Source of the DNA: Stygiobacter sp. RIFOXYC2_FULL_38_25
Lineage (GTDB): Bacteria > Bacteroidota > Ignavibacteria > Ignavibacteriales > Melioribacteraceae
Assembly: GCA_001803165.1 (NCBI GenBank)
Contig: MHAZ01000017.1
Span: 124,001 to 188,000 of the forward strand
Length of the DNA stretch: 64,000 bases
Reading direction: 5' to 3'
Shown here: positions 1-7,353 of the stretch, one piece after another
Layout: each line of letters starts with the position of its first letter
How positions within the stretch are numbered: position 1 is the stretch's first letter
Made by a program: the position numbers and the translations under genes
The notes under the pieces: model-generated
Told to the model about the DNA's origin: nothing
The model's database searches: none
The model's input: the letters and a program-made list of their open reading frames with translations, nothing else

Positions 1-1
1 T

Positions 2-634
2 TCCGATGATATCCAAAAAATGTTTGGTGAGTTCAGGCAAATAAGCGAAGGACTTGGACGGGCGTTTGAAGGCTTGGGCGTAGGGCTTAATGTTGCAAAA
101 AGAGTTGTTGAGATGATGAATGGCGAAATTAGTGTTACCAGCCAAATAGGCAGGGGAACAGCTATTTCAATTTCTCTTCCATTAAGAATGAGCGACGACC
201 AGCTTAAAAAAGAAATTGCAGTGAGACGCAGAACTACTATTATTGAAGAGACTCCTCTTACTTTTAAAGACAAACCGTTATTATTATTAGTTGAGGATAA
301 TCCGCTAAACATGGAGGTCATTAATATCTACCTTAAAAACGAATACAACATAACAGCTTCACAGGACGGAATTTCTGCACTGGTTGTTGCTTCTCAAAAG
401 AATTTTGATGCTGTGCTAATGGACATAAACCTTGGTAATGGTATAGATGGAATTGAAACGATGAAACGATTGCGTACTATTGAGCATTATAGGAAGATTC
501 CGATAATTGCAGTTACTGCTTATGTTATGGCGGGCGATAGAGAAAAATTTATGGAACACGGCTTTGATGCTTATCTTCCAAAACCATTTACCAAAGAGAT
601 GGTTAACAAGTTATTAGAAAATGTTCTTCGTTAA
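2..634 (+). CDS. Hybrid sensor histidine kinase/response regulator, C-terminal part
   Basis: The reading frame is open to the left edge, so the true start lies outside the window; the first ATG at 20 falls inside the kinase domain. Residues before about 60 are the end of a HATPase_c domain, with the glycine-rich 'GLGVGLNVAKRVVEMMNG' lid region. After a short linker comes a receiver domain with the acidic pair in 'LLLVEDN', the phospho-acceptor Asp in 'VLMDINLG' (codon at 422), 'AVTAY' and 'PKPF'. The protein therefore ends as a hybrid kinase that passes phosphate to its own receiver. Its sensor and partners cannot be seen. The order HATPase then REC and all receiver motifs look intact. No output domain follows the receiver. 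Confidence 0.93.
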   Translation, partial: SDDIQKMFGEFRQISEGLGRAFEGLGVGLNVAKRVVEMMNGEISVTSQIGRGTAISISLPLRMSDDQLKKEIAVRRRTTIIEETPLTFKDKPLLLLVEDNPLNMEVINIYLKNEYNITASQDGISALVVASQKNFDAVLMDINLGNGIDGIETMKRLRTIEHYRKIPIIAVTAYVMAGDREKFMEHGFDAYLPKPFTKEMVNKLLENVLR

Positions 635-662
635 CGAAGGATAAAAATTAGGGTTATACCTA

Positions 663-797
663 GAGACCTCTGAATAATTAATTTAGTGTCACACTGAAGT
701 CCGTCGGCTGACGGATCGAAGTGTGACAATTTAGTTTGTAGTGTCATGGTTCGACAAGCTCACCATGACTTAGACTTAATAATTCAGAGGTCACTCC
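663..797. repeat. MITE-like palindromic element with terminal inverted repeats
   Basis: Terminal arms GACCTCTGAATAATTAA (665-681) and TTAATAATTCAGAGGTC (776-792) are inverted copies with 16 of 17 matches. Inside are two hairpins: 687-695 pairs with 720-728 (TGTCACACT/AGTGTGACA) around a smaller stem at 701-714, and 743-750 pairs with 762-769 (GTCATGGT/ACCATGAC). The hexamer TACCTA occurs just outside both ends (657-662 and 798-803) and may be a target-site duplication, although six bases can match by chance. There is no coding potential, so if it moves it must rely on an enzyme encoded elsewhere. Confidence 0.7.
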
Positions 798-803
798 TAC
801 CTA

Positions 804-1096
804 AACATTTTATGAATCGGTTTTTGTTTTTCTTCGCACCATTTTTTATTTAGAAAAATCTTGATCTGTACGAGGAAATAGAATAAAGTAATTTTAACCG
901 TTAGCTACATGCTATTAAAACTTTGACGCAGGATGCATCATTAGAGCATTTTATTAATCTAAACAGTAAAAAATGAATTATCGGATTTATTTTTAACGCT
1001 AAAAAATTAGTTAATTGACAAGTTTTGCCGGTGTTTTTCAGTGTTTATCATTTCACCTTGCGGTTCCACCCCAAAAAGTTTATCTTTTTTTTAGAA
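804..1096. other. AT-rich intergenic stretch, no gene seen
   Basis: No supportable gene, tRNA or strong hairpin is visible. A TTGACA hexamer sits at 1015-1020, but I see no well-spaced -10 box, so no promoter is called. Confidence 0.5.
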
Positions 1097-1456
1097 ATGG
1101 GCAAATTCAAAAAAATATTACTAGTCATTTTGGCGCTGATATATGTTACGCATGTTTACAGCCGCTTAGTGCACACACCTCCAATTTATCTACCACTTAG
1201 TGCCGGTTCATCAAAGTGTACTTTAGATAATAATTTCGGAAAGTATAGTAGTTCTTTCATTCTTCACAGAAGACATCTACCATTAATAAAAAAAGTCGAA
1301 GTTGGAAAACTATATCCCACCTTATTGCAAGAAAATATTTCGCTACTTTATTCTAATAAGCCAATTGTTGTTTGTATCTTTTCATTAGTACACTTCAATT
1401 TATTCGATCTGAATTCTTTCCATAATAAGGCTCCACCGCTGTTTAACCTAATCTAA
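1097..1456 (+). CDS. Small hypothetical protein with possible signal peptide (doubtful)
   Basis: A 119-residue frame from the ATG at 1097. The N-terminus looks like a signal peptide or membrane anchor: lysines at 3, 5 and 6, then the hydrophobic run 'ILLVILALIYVTHVYS'. The rest is basic and aromatic, with no motif I recognise. The frame is open further upstream to a TTG at 1025, but the residues between do not look like a better N-terminus. No Shine-Dalgarno sequence precedes the ATG, and the gene is isolated between a repeat element and the next operon. It may be a real small exported protein, a decayed gene or a chance frame. Confidence 0.35.
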   Translation: MGKFKKILLVILALIYVTHVYSRLVHTPPIYLPLSAGSSKCTLDNNFGKYSSSFILHRRHLPLIKKVEVGKLYPTLLQENISLLYSNKPIVVCIFSLVHFNLFDLNSFHNKAPPLFNLI

Positions 1457-1504
1457 AACCTCTTATTAATTAAATACCTTGATTGTGTTTTCATTTTTGT
1501 AATA

Positions 1505-1601
1505 GAAGCAAGAAGGAGAACCGTCTCCATGAAGAAGCAAGAAAACCATTGACTTCATATTTGAAAGATTTTATTTGATAAAAAAAATCTTTCAGGGAGA
1601 A
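1505..1601 (+). promoter_or_regulatory. Structured leader upstream of the opine dehydrogenase cluster
   Basis: Two structures precede the ATG at 1606. A short hairpin (GGAGA 1515-1519, TCTCC 1524-1528) is flanked by direct repeats GAAGCAAGAA at 1505-1514 and 1534-1543. A perfect 10-bp inverted repeat, TGAAAGATTT (1562-1571) and AAATCTTTCA (1585-1594), ends directly against the Shine-Dalgarno sequence GGGAGAA (1595-1601). This placement would suit an operator or an RNA hairpin that affects translation of the first cluster gene. It matches no riboswitch class I know, and the function is inferred only from position. Confidence 0.4.
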
Positions 1602-1605
1602 TATT

Positions 1606-2709
1606 ATGTTAAACGAAAAAACCACTAAACCAAAGTTTGCAGTTATTGGGGCTGGGCATGGTGGGCTTGCTATGGCAGGTCATCTTTCCCTTATGGATTT
1701 TGAGGTTAGTCTTTACAATCGTTCGGCGGAAAGATTGTGGGGCGTGAAATCCATGGGAGGGATTACACTTGAAGGTGAAATAGAGGGATTTGGTAAAATT
1801 GACATTGCCTCGACCAATATCAAAGATGTTATTGAGGATGCTGAAATTATTATGGTTGTTGTTCCGGCTACTGCACATGAATTCATAGCTGAACAATGTG
1901 CGCCATATCTAAAAGATGGTCAAATAGTAATTCTTAATCCCGGCAGAACATTTGGCGCACTAGAGTTTAAGCAAGTTGTAAAGAGACTGGGAAACGATGC
2001 TGATGTAATTTTCGCAGAGGCACAAACATTCATTTATGCATCTCGAGTTGTAGGACCAGCTCAAGCTCATGTTTTCAGAATTAAAAACTCTATACCTGTT
2101 GCTTCCGTAAGAGCTTATCTAATTCCGAAAGTATTGAATAGACTTAGAGAAGCATATCCGCAATTCGTTGCCGGAGATAATATTTTCAAAACAAGTTTTG
2201 AAAATATTGGTGCTGTATTCCATCCGGCAATCTGCATTTTAAATTCCGGCTGGATAGAAGATGACGCAGAGTTTCAATTCTATCTTGAAGGTGTAACTGA
2301 ATCTGTTGGTCGTGTTTTAGAGAAGGTTGATTTAGAGAGAATAAAAGTAGCAGAATCACTAGGAATTAGAGCCATGAGCGCTAAAGAATGGCTTTATCTT
2401 GCATACGGTGCCCAAGGCAATAGCTTACGCGAAGCAATGAGAGCTAATCCGGGTTATCGTGGTATAATGGCTCCAAATAGACTAACAATAAGATATATAA
2501 GTGAAGATGTACCAAGCAGCTTGGTACCTATTGCATCTATCGGAAAGAAGTTTGGCATTCCTACGCCAACAATCAATTCACTTATTGAAATAGCTTCGGT
2601 TATTAATGAAACTGATTATTGGTCTGTTGGAAGAACAGTAGAAAAACTTCAAATAAATGAAATGTCTCTTAGGGAATTAAGACTCCTAGCAATAGGTGAA
2701 AAAATGTAA
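1606..2709 (+). CDS. Opine (octopine/nopaline-type) dehydrogenase family protein
   Basis: This 367-residue protein has an N-terminal Rossmann fold with GxGxxG at G15-G17-G20 ('VIGAGHGG') and a C-terminal helical domain of the octopine-dehydrogenase type. In that domain the family's conserved histidine is visible as H206 in 'NIGAVFHP'. Family members reductively join the amino group of an amino acid to a 2-oxo acid using NAD(P)H, giving an N-carboxyalkyl amino acid, or run the reverse reaction. The length is normal for the family. The start is supported by GGGAGAA five bases upstream. The next gene starts 17 bases downstream and the third follows after one base, so the three are very likely one transcript. 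No nicotianamine-synthase-like gene or metallophore exporter is adjacent, so a staphylopine-type metallophore is not indicated. The actual substrates cannot be read from sequence. Confidence 0.85.
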   Translation: MLNEKTTKPKFAVIGAGHGGLAMAGHLSLMDFEVSLYNRSAERLWGVKSMGGITLEGEIEGFGKIDIASTNIKDVIEDAEIIMVVVPATAHEFIAEQCAPYLKDGQIVILNPGRTFGALEFKQVVKRLGNDADVIFAEAQTFIYASRVVGPAQAHVFRIKNSIPVASVRAYLIPKVLNRLREAYPQFVAGDNIFKTSFENIGAVFHPAICILNSGWIEDDAEFQFYLEGVTESVGRVLEKVDLERIKVAESLGIRAMSAKEWLYLAYGAQGNSLREAMRANPGYRGIMAPNRLTIRYISEDVPSSLVPIASIGKKFGIPTPTINSLIEIASVINETDYWSVGRTVEKLQINEMSLRELRLLAIGEKM

Positions 2710-2726
2710 TTCAAAAGGAGAACGCA

Positions 2727-4370
2727 TTGAAAAAGAAAAAAATATTAGGCGCATCAATAGGCAACTGTGTACATGTTGGTGGATTATATCATTTTATGAA
2801 GATAGCGGAGGCAGAAGGTTTTGATATTGTGTTTTTGGGTCCGGCTGTTTCAATAGATAGACTAGTTGATGAAATTATATTAAACAATCCAGACATAGTG
2901 GCTATTAGTTATCGGCTAACTTCTGAAAATGCTATAAGCTTATTCGATCAACTAAAAACCCAGATTGATATATGTAAACTAGAAAAGGTAAAGTTTATAT
3001 TCGGCGGTACTACGCCTGTTGCCGAAGTAGCAAAAGAATATAATTTCTTCGCTAAAGTTTTTACTAGTGAAGATTCTGAAAGTGAAATTAAAAAATACTT
3101 GCGTGGATCAGGCACCCGAAAGATAGAGACTCAATTCCCGCAATCCCTTATTGAAAGAATTAATTCTAAATATCCTTATCCGTTACTACGCCACCATTTT
3201 GGCAGACCTACTGTAGATGAAACTATTCAAGGTGTACAAATAATTTCGGAAGCAGAAGTACTAGATGTAATTTCTTTAGGCACAGATCAGAATGCTCAAG
3301 AGCATTTTTTTCATCCTGAAAATATGATCCAATCATTAGATGGTGCCGGCGGAGTACCAATAAGAAGTAAAAATGATTTAGTGAATATCTACAAAGCGTC
3401 ACGCTGCGGCAATTATCCGCTTATGAGGTGTTACAGTGGGACAAACGATTTACTTAAATGGGCGGAAATGAGTGTTGAAACAATTAATAATGCATGGGCG
3501 GCAATTCCTCTTACATGGTATAGTGTAATGGATGGAAGATCAAAACGTTCGTTGAAGGATACAATTTCGGAAAACCAAAGTGTAATGCGTTGGTATGCAG
3601 AGAAGGGGATTCCGGTAGAAGTTAATGAGTCACATCAATGGAGTTTAAGAGATGCTCATGATTCTTTAGCTGTGGCTATGGCTTACTTAGCTGCACTTAA
3701 TGCCAAAAAGCAAGGTGTTCATAATTATGTGGCTCAGTATATGTTTAATACTCCACCGGGGACATCGCCAAGGATGGATTTAGCCAAAATGTTAGCAAAA
3801 AAAGAATTAATACAATCACTTCATGATGACAATTTTTCTTCTTTTACTGAAGTACGAGCCGGGATAGCACACTTTTCTTCAGATCCTTTTGTAGCTAAGG
3901 GACAGTTATCAGCATCTGCGGTAATATCACTTGCGCTAAATCCGCACATATTACACGTAGTTGGTTTTAGTGAAGGCAATCATGCCATAAAACCGGAAGA
4001 ATTAATTGAGAGTTGTAAAATTATTCATGGAGTATTGCAAAATTCATTACACGGTCTTCCGGATTTTTCGGTTGATAGTGTAGTACAGAAAAGAAAATAT
4101 GAACTAATTAAAGAAGCTGCTGCACTAATTGATGCAATTAAAAATTCGGCGGATAATTCTGTTGAAAATCCATTAACAGACCCACAAACAATTGCGAATG
4201 CAATAAAATCCGGTTTGCTGGATACGCCGCATTTTAAAGGCAATCCACATTTGTGCGGAAATATTTCAACACAGTTAACCAATGGTGCATGGTATGCAGT
4301 TGATTCTGAAACCGGGAATGTAATAACTGAGAAATATCGTAACGAATTAATTAATTCAAAGGAGATTTAA
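2727..4370 (+). CDS. Cobalamin-binding, mutase-like protein (B12-binding domain plus large catalytic-type domain)
   Basis: This 547-residue protein starts at TTG 2727 behind a strong AAGGAG (2715-2720). Residues 1 to about 130 resemble a B12-binding fold: a strand, then 'GNCVHVGG' with H16 as candidate lower cobalt ligand, then 'FDIVFLGPAVS' and 'PDIVAISYR'. The usual DxHxxG motif is altered, because the Asp position is Cys or Asn. Residues from about 160 to 460 look like the TIM-barrel-type partner of adenosylcobalamin mutases such as the glutamate mutase E subunit, with 'CYSGTND', 'AAIPLTWYSVMDGRS' and 'NESHQWSLRDAHD'. That would be a carbon-skeleton or aminomutase with both modules in one chain. 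This assignment is by general resemblance and the substrate is unknown. It lies between an opine dehydrogenase and an asparagine-synthetase-like ligase. The window also carries a B12-riboswitch-controlled receptor at 57-59 kb, so cobalamin uptake is likely. Confidence 0.65.
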   Translation: MKKKKILGASIGNCVHVGGLYHFMKIAEAEGFDIVFLGPAVSIDRLVDEIILNNPDIVAISYRLTSENAISLFDQLKTQIDICKLEKVKFIFGGTTPVAEVAKEYNFFAKVFTSEDSESEIKKYLRGSGTRKIETQFPQSLIERINSKYPYPLLRHHFGRPTVDETIQGVQIISEAEVLDVISLGTDQNAQEHFFHPENMIQSLDGAGGVPIRSKNDLVNIYKASRCGNYPLMRCYSGTNDLLKWAEMSVETINNAWAAIPLTWYSVMDGRSKRSLKDTISENQSVMRWYAEKGIPVEVNESHQWSLRDAHDSLAVAMAYLAALNAKKQGVHNYVAQYMFNTPPGTSPRMDLAKMLAKKELIQSLHDDNFSSFTEVRAGIAHFSSDPFVAKGQLSASAVISLALNPHILHVVGFSEGNHAIKPEELIESCKIIHGVLQNSLHGLPDFSVDSVVQKRKYELIKEAAALIDAIKNSADNSVENPLTDPQTIANAIKSGLLDTPHFKGNPHLCGNISTQLTNGAWYAVDSETGNVITEKYRNELINSKEI

Positions 4371-4371
4371 G

Positions 4372-5727
4372 ATGGCTGGAATAATTGGAATTACCGGCAT
4401 TAATCAAAATAAGGTTGCTCATGATATGCTTTCCAAAATATCACATAGAGGGAAAAATCATAACATACTTTTATTAAAAGAAGGGTTAACAATAGGCATT
4501 GCATCAAATGATCTTGGAATACTTTGCGGCGAAGTTAAGAATACGAATTTCATTTCATTATCAAATAAAACCGACTCAACTTCTGTAAAGATGGAAAACA
4601 AAAAAATAATTCTAAAAAGAGATAGATATGGAGTTGAACCTCTTTATTATACTTACCTTGATGATAACAATATTGCATTTGCCTCCGAAGTAAAAGCTCT
4701 GAACGGTTTTGGAACTATTATTCATGAACTTGAACCTGGATTTATTCTTGATAATGGGGAATTGAAAAAATACTATGAACTGCAAAAAGTTGAAGCAATT
4801 GAAATTGACCAACGCGAAACAAGTATCTTTATTAAAGAAACACTTACGAATGCAATTGTTAAAAGGATTTCAGATAATTCAATAGGTGCTTGGTTGTCTG
4901 GTGGTTTAGATTCAAGCGCTATTTCAGCTTTAGTTCGACCACATGTAAGTATGCTTCATACATTTGCGGCGGGCTTTCCCGATGCGGAAGACCTTACCTT
5001 TGCAAAAATTGTAGCCGACCATATTGGGGCGCATCATCATGAAAGAATAATATCTTTTGAAGATATTATAAAAGCTTTGCCTAATGTGATATATCATTTG
5101 GAATCGTTCGATGCTTTATTAGTTCGTTCCAGCGTGATGAATTATCTAGTTGGTCAGCTAGCCTCTGAATATGTTGATGAAGTATTCAGCGGTGAAGGGG
5201 GCGACGAATTATTTGCCGGGTATCATTATATAAAAGAACTTCCCGTAGCTCAAATAGAAGATGAGCTAATTGATATAACCAAAAGACTTCACAACACTGC
5301 TTTACAGCGTGTAGATAGATGTTCTAGCGCATTCGGTACAAACGCTCACGTCCCGTTTATAGATAATGATATGGTTGATTTAGCAATCACTATTCCGGTT
5401 GAACAGAAACTTTACAAAAAAACAGAGAAATGGATATTGCGTTTAGCTCTTGTTGATGTTCTACCCACAGAAGTGCTGATGAGACCAAAATCTAAGTTTT
5501 GGGAAGGTTCCGGAATGGGGCATCACTTTTACAGTTATGCCGAAGGTTTGATTACTGATTCGGATTTCAAACAAGAAAGAAAAATAAAATGTGGATGGGA
5601 ATTAAATTCCAAAGAAGAATTGATGTATTACAGAATATTTAAAGAGCATTTTGGTGAAATAGAAAATTTAGACTGGATGGGAAGAACTAAACTGGTAACT
5701 ACTAACGGTGAATTGAGCAAGGCATAA
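4372..5727 (+). CDS. Asparagine-synthetase-like ATP-dependent ligase without the glutaminase Cys
   Basis: The 451-residue protein has the two-domain layout of AsnB. The N-terminal domain keeps the class II glutaminase outline ('HRGKN' for HRGPD, 'RDRYGVEPLYY', 'FASEVKAL'). However, it begins 'MAGIIG' instead of 'MCGI', so the essential nucleophile Cys2 is Ala and glutamine hydrolysis should be lost. The C-terminal domain is intact by eye, with the ATP-pyrophosphatase loop SGGLDSS (176-182) and GEGGDELFAGY (274-284). This combination is known in beta-lactam synthetase and carbapenam synthetase, which adenylate a carboxylate and close a lactam. It also occurs in other AsnB-like amide-forming enzymes. 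At 451 residues it is shorter than AsnB (about 550) and those synthetases (about 500). It starts one base after the mutase-like gene. Amide or lactam formation is an inference from the missing Cys and the context. Confidence 0.8.
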   Translation: MAGIIGITGINQNKVAHDMLSKISHRGKNHNILLLKEGLTIGIASNDLGILCGEVKNTNFISLSNKTDSTSVKMENKKIILKRDRYGVEPLYYTYLDDNNIAFASEVKALNGFGTIIHELEPGFILDNGELKKYYELQKVEAIEIDQRETSIFIKETLTNAIVKRISDNSIGAWLSGGLDSSAISALVRPHVSMLHTFAAGFPDAEDLTFAKIVADHIGAHHHERIISFEDIIKALPNVIYHLESFDALLVRSSVMNYLVGQLASEYVDEVFSGEGGDELFAGYHYIKELPVAQIEDELIDITKRLHNTALQRVDRCSSAFGTNAHVPFIDNDMVDLAITIPVEQKLYKKTEKWILRLALVDVLPTEVLMRPKSKFWEGSGMGHHFYSYAEGLITDSDFKQERKIKCGWELNSKEELMYYRIFKEHFGEIENLDWMGRTKLVTTNGELSKA

Positions 5728-5783
5728 AATATTTGAGTAGATAAGGAAATTATGGTTGTCCATTTAAATGAGGCAACCACTAG

Positions 5784-6101
5784 TTCTATGTTGAACGGTT
5801 TGCAAGTCAAATGATGAGATTCACGGAAGGAAAACTGGACCTCGAATATGATGGTAAGCTTGATGCGTCCTCTATCAGTCTTATTCTTGATTCAAATTTT
5901 TATTCTAAGCGGCATAGTTGGAAAGAGATTGCTGACGAAGACCTTATTAGAAATCATAATTATAAAGGGAATACGCTTTATGGAATCGAAGTTTTGGCTG
6001 AACCGGATTTTCGGAGAATGAAAGTGACGAGAAAATTATATGATGCAAGAAAAGAAATTGCAAAGAATAATAAAACACAGACAAACCGAAAGTGTACTTA
6101 A
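5784..6101 (+). pseudogene. Remnant of a GNAT acetyltransferase/nitrilase fusion gene
   Basis: An open stretch reads 'EYDGKLDASS', 'WKEIADEDLIRNHNYKGNT', 'LYGIEVLAEPDF' and 'KLYDARKEIA'. This matches the acetyltransferase part of the two-domain GNAT/carbon-nitrogen-hydrolase proteins (YhcX type) as I know them. Family-like sequence continues upstream of the first ATG (5811) in the same frame ('VERFASQ') back to an in-frame TAG at 5781. Downstream the similarity stops after 'DARKEIAKN' and the frame ends at 6101, with no nitrilase domain before the next gene. Both ends are therefore lost and the piece is most likely a decayed gene. It could still make a short peptide from ATG 5811, but an active enzyme is unlikely. 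Confidence 0.75.
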
Positions 6102-6151
6102 TTAGCAAGATAGAAGAATGGACTTTTATCAAAAAATAAAGAATTTTAAGT

Positions 6152-7243
6152 ATGAATCAGAATAACAAAATTCTACAAAGCATTTTTTGGGGTAATACTG
6201 TAGCTGAGTGGCTCACCGGTATTGGAGTTGCTTCGTTTACATTTATTTTGATTATCCTAGTGAAAACTTTTTTTGTTAAGCGACTTAGCATTTTTGCAGA
6301 TAGAACTACAACGGATATAGATGATTTTGTTGTTGAGATTATAAAAAAAACAAAACCTTTTTTCTTAATAGTTTTCTGCGTGTTTATTTCTTCCTTCACG
6401 CTTACACTTTCATCAACGACAACCAAAATAATTCAGAAAGTTGTTGTTCTGGCATTCCTTATACAAATTATTGTATGGGGGACCACTTTAATTAAATATG
6501 TAATTCGAAGAATGGAGAGCCAAGGAAAAGAAAATCAATTCAGTAAAACCTCTCTTGTTGTACTTGGCTATTTAGGTAAGCTATTGCTATGGTCTATAGT
6601 TGTACTTGTAGCTCTGGATAATTTGGGAGTTAACATTACTGCACTTGTTGCCGGATTAGGTGTTGGAGGAATTGTAGTAGCACTTGCTGTGCAAAGCTTA
6701 TTAGCAGATGTTCTTGCATCTCTTTCAATAGTATTTGATAAACCATTTGTAATCGGAGATTTTATTGTTGTAGAAGATTTCCTTGGAACTGTAGAATACA
6801 TAGGACTGAAAACAACTCGGATTCGCAGCCTCTCAGGCGAGCAAATTATTATTTCCAATAATGATCTCCTTCGATGTCGTATCAGAAACTATAAGAGAAT
6901 GACTGAACGTCGAGTTGTTTTTCACCTTGGAGTAATATACCAAACAACACATGAGAAACTTTCACATATCAATTCTATTGTTCGTGATATAATTGAATCA
7001 AGGGAAAATGTTCGTTTTGATAGGGTACATTTCAAAGAGTATAGTGATTGGTCGTTAATTTATGAAGTTGTTTATTATGTATTGAGTCAGGATTATAATC
7101 TCTATATGGATATTCAGCAGAAAATTAATCTGGATCTGTTCCGCAAATTTCAGGAAGAAGGGATAGAATTTGCCTACCCCACTAACAAAGTTAAAATTGT
7201 TAATGACGCAAATGATAGGCACAAAGATGCCATGAGTATATAA
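6152..7243 (+). CDS. MscS-family small-conductance mechanosensitive channel
   Basis: This 363-residue inner-membrane protein has three or four hydrophobic segments in the first 180 residues. The last, a Gly/Ala-rich helix ('AGLGVGGIVVALAVQSLLADVLASL'), is the pore-lining TM3 of the MscS family. The beta domain follows ('DKPFVIGDFIVVEDFLGTVEYIGLKTTRIRSLSGEQIIISNNDLL'), then an alpha/beta cytoplasmic domain. Such channels open under membrane tension after hypo-osmotic shock and release small solutes. The gene lies just upstream of trehalose synthesis genes and not far from NhaA and ClC transporters, so a role in osmotic adjustment fits well. The start at 6152 has no strong Shine-Dalgarno sequence. 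Confidence 0.92.
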   Translation: MNQNNKILQSIFWGNTVAEWLTGIGVASFTFILIILVKTFFVKRLSIFADRTTTDIDDFVVEIIKKTKPFFLIVFCVFISSFTLTLSSTTTKIIQKVVVLAFLIQIIVWGTTLIKYVIRRMESQGKENQFSKTSLVVLGYLGKLLLWSIVVLVALDNLGVNITALVAGLGVGGIVVALAVQSLLADVLASLSIVFDKPFVIGDFIVVEDFLGTVEYIGLKTTRIRSLSGEQIIISNNDLLRCRIRNYKRMTERRVVFHLGVIYQTTHEKLSHINSIVRDIIESRENVRFDRVHFKEYSDWSLIYEVVYYVLSQDYNLYMDIQQKINLDLFRKFQEEGIEFAYPTNKVKIVNDANDRHKDAMSI

Positions 7244-7353
7244 AAATGATTTTAGTATTCCGGCATAAAGAAGAATATTTAATGAACATAACTTTGTTGC
7301 AAAGTTGATGATTGAGTTGCCATGAAATATCTTATTAATAATGGAGTTGAAGA

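Noticed and set aside
1015-1200. Short + strand frame overlapping the small protein at 1097
   Set aside because: It lies in another frame with no ribosome site and no composition typical of a protein.
1606-2709. Metallophore (staphylopine/pseudopaline-type) pathway
   Set aside because: No nicotianamine-synthase-like gene, exporter or matching TonB receptor is adjacent.
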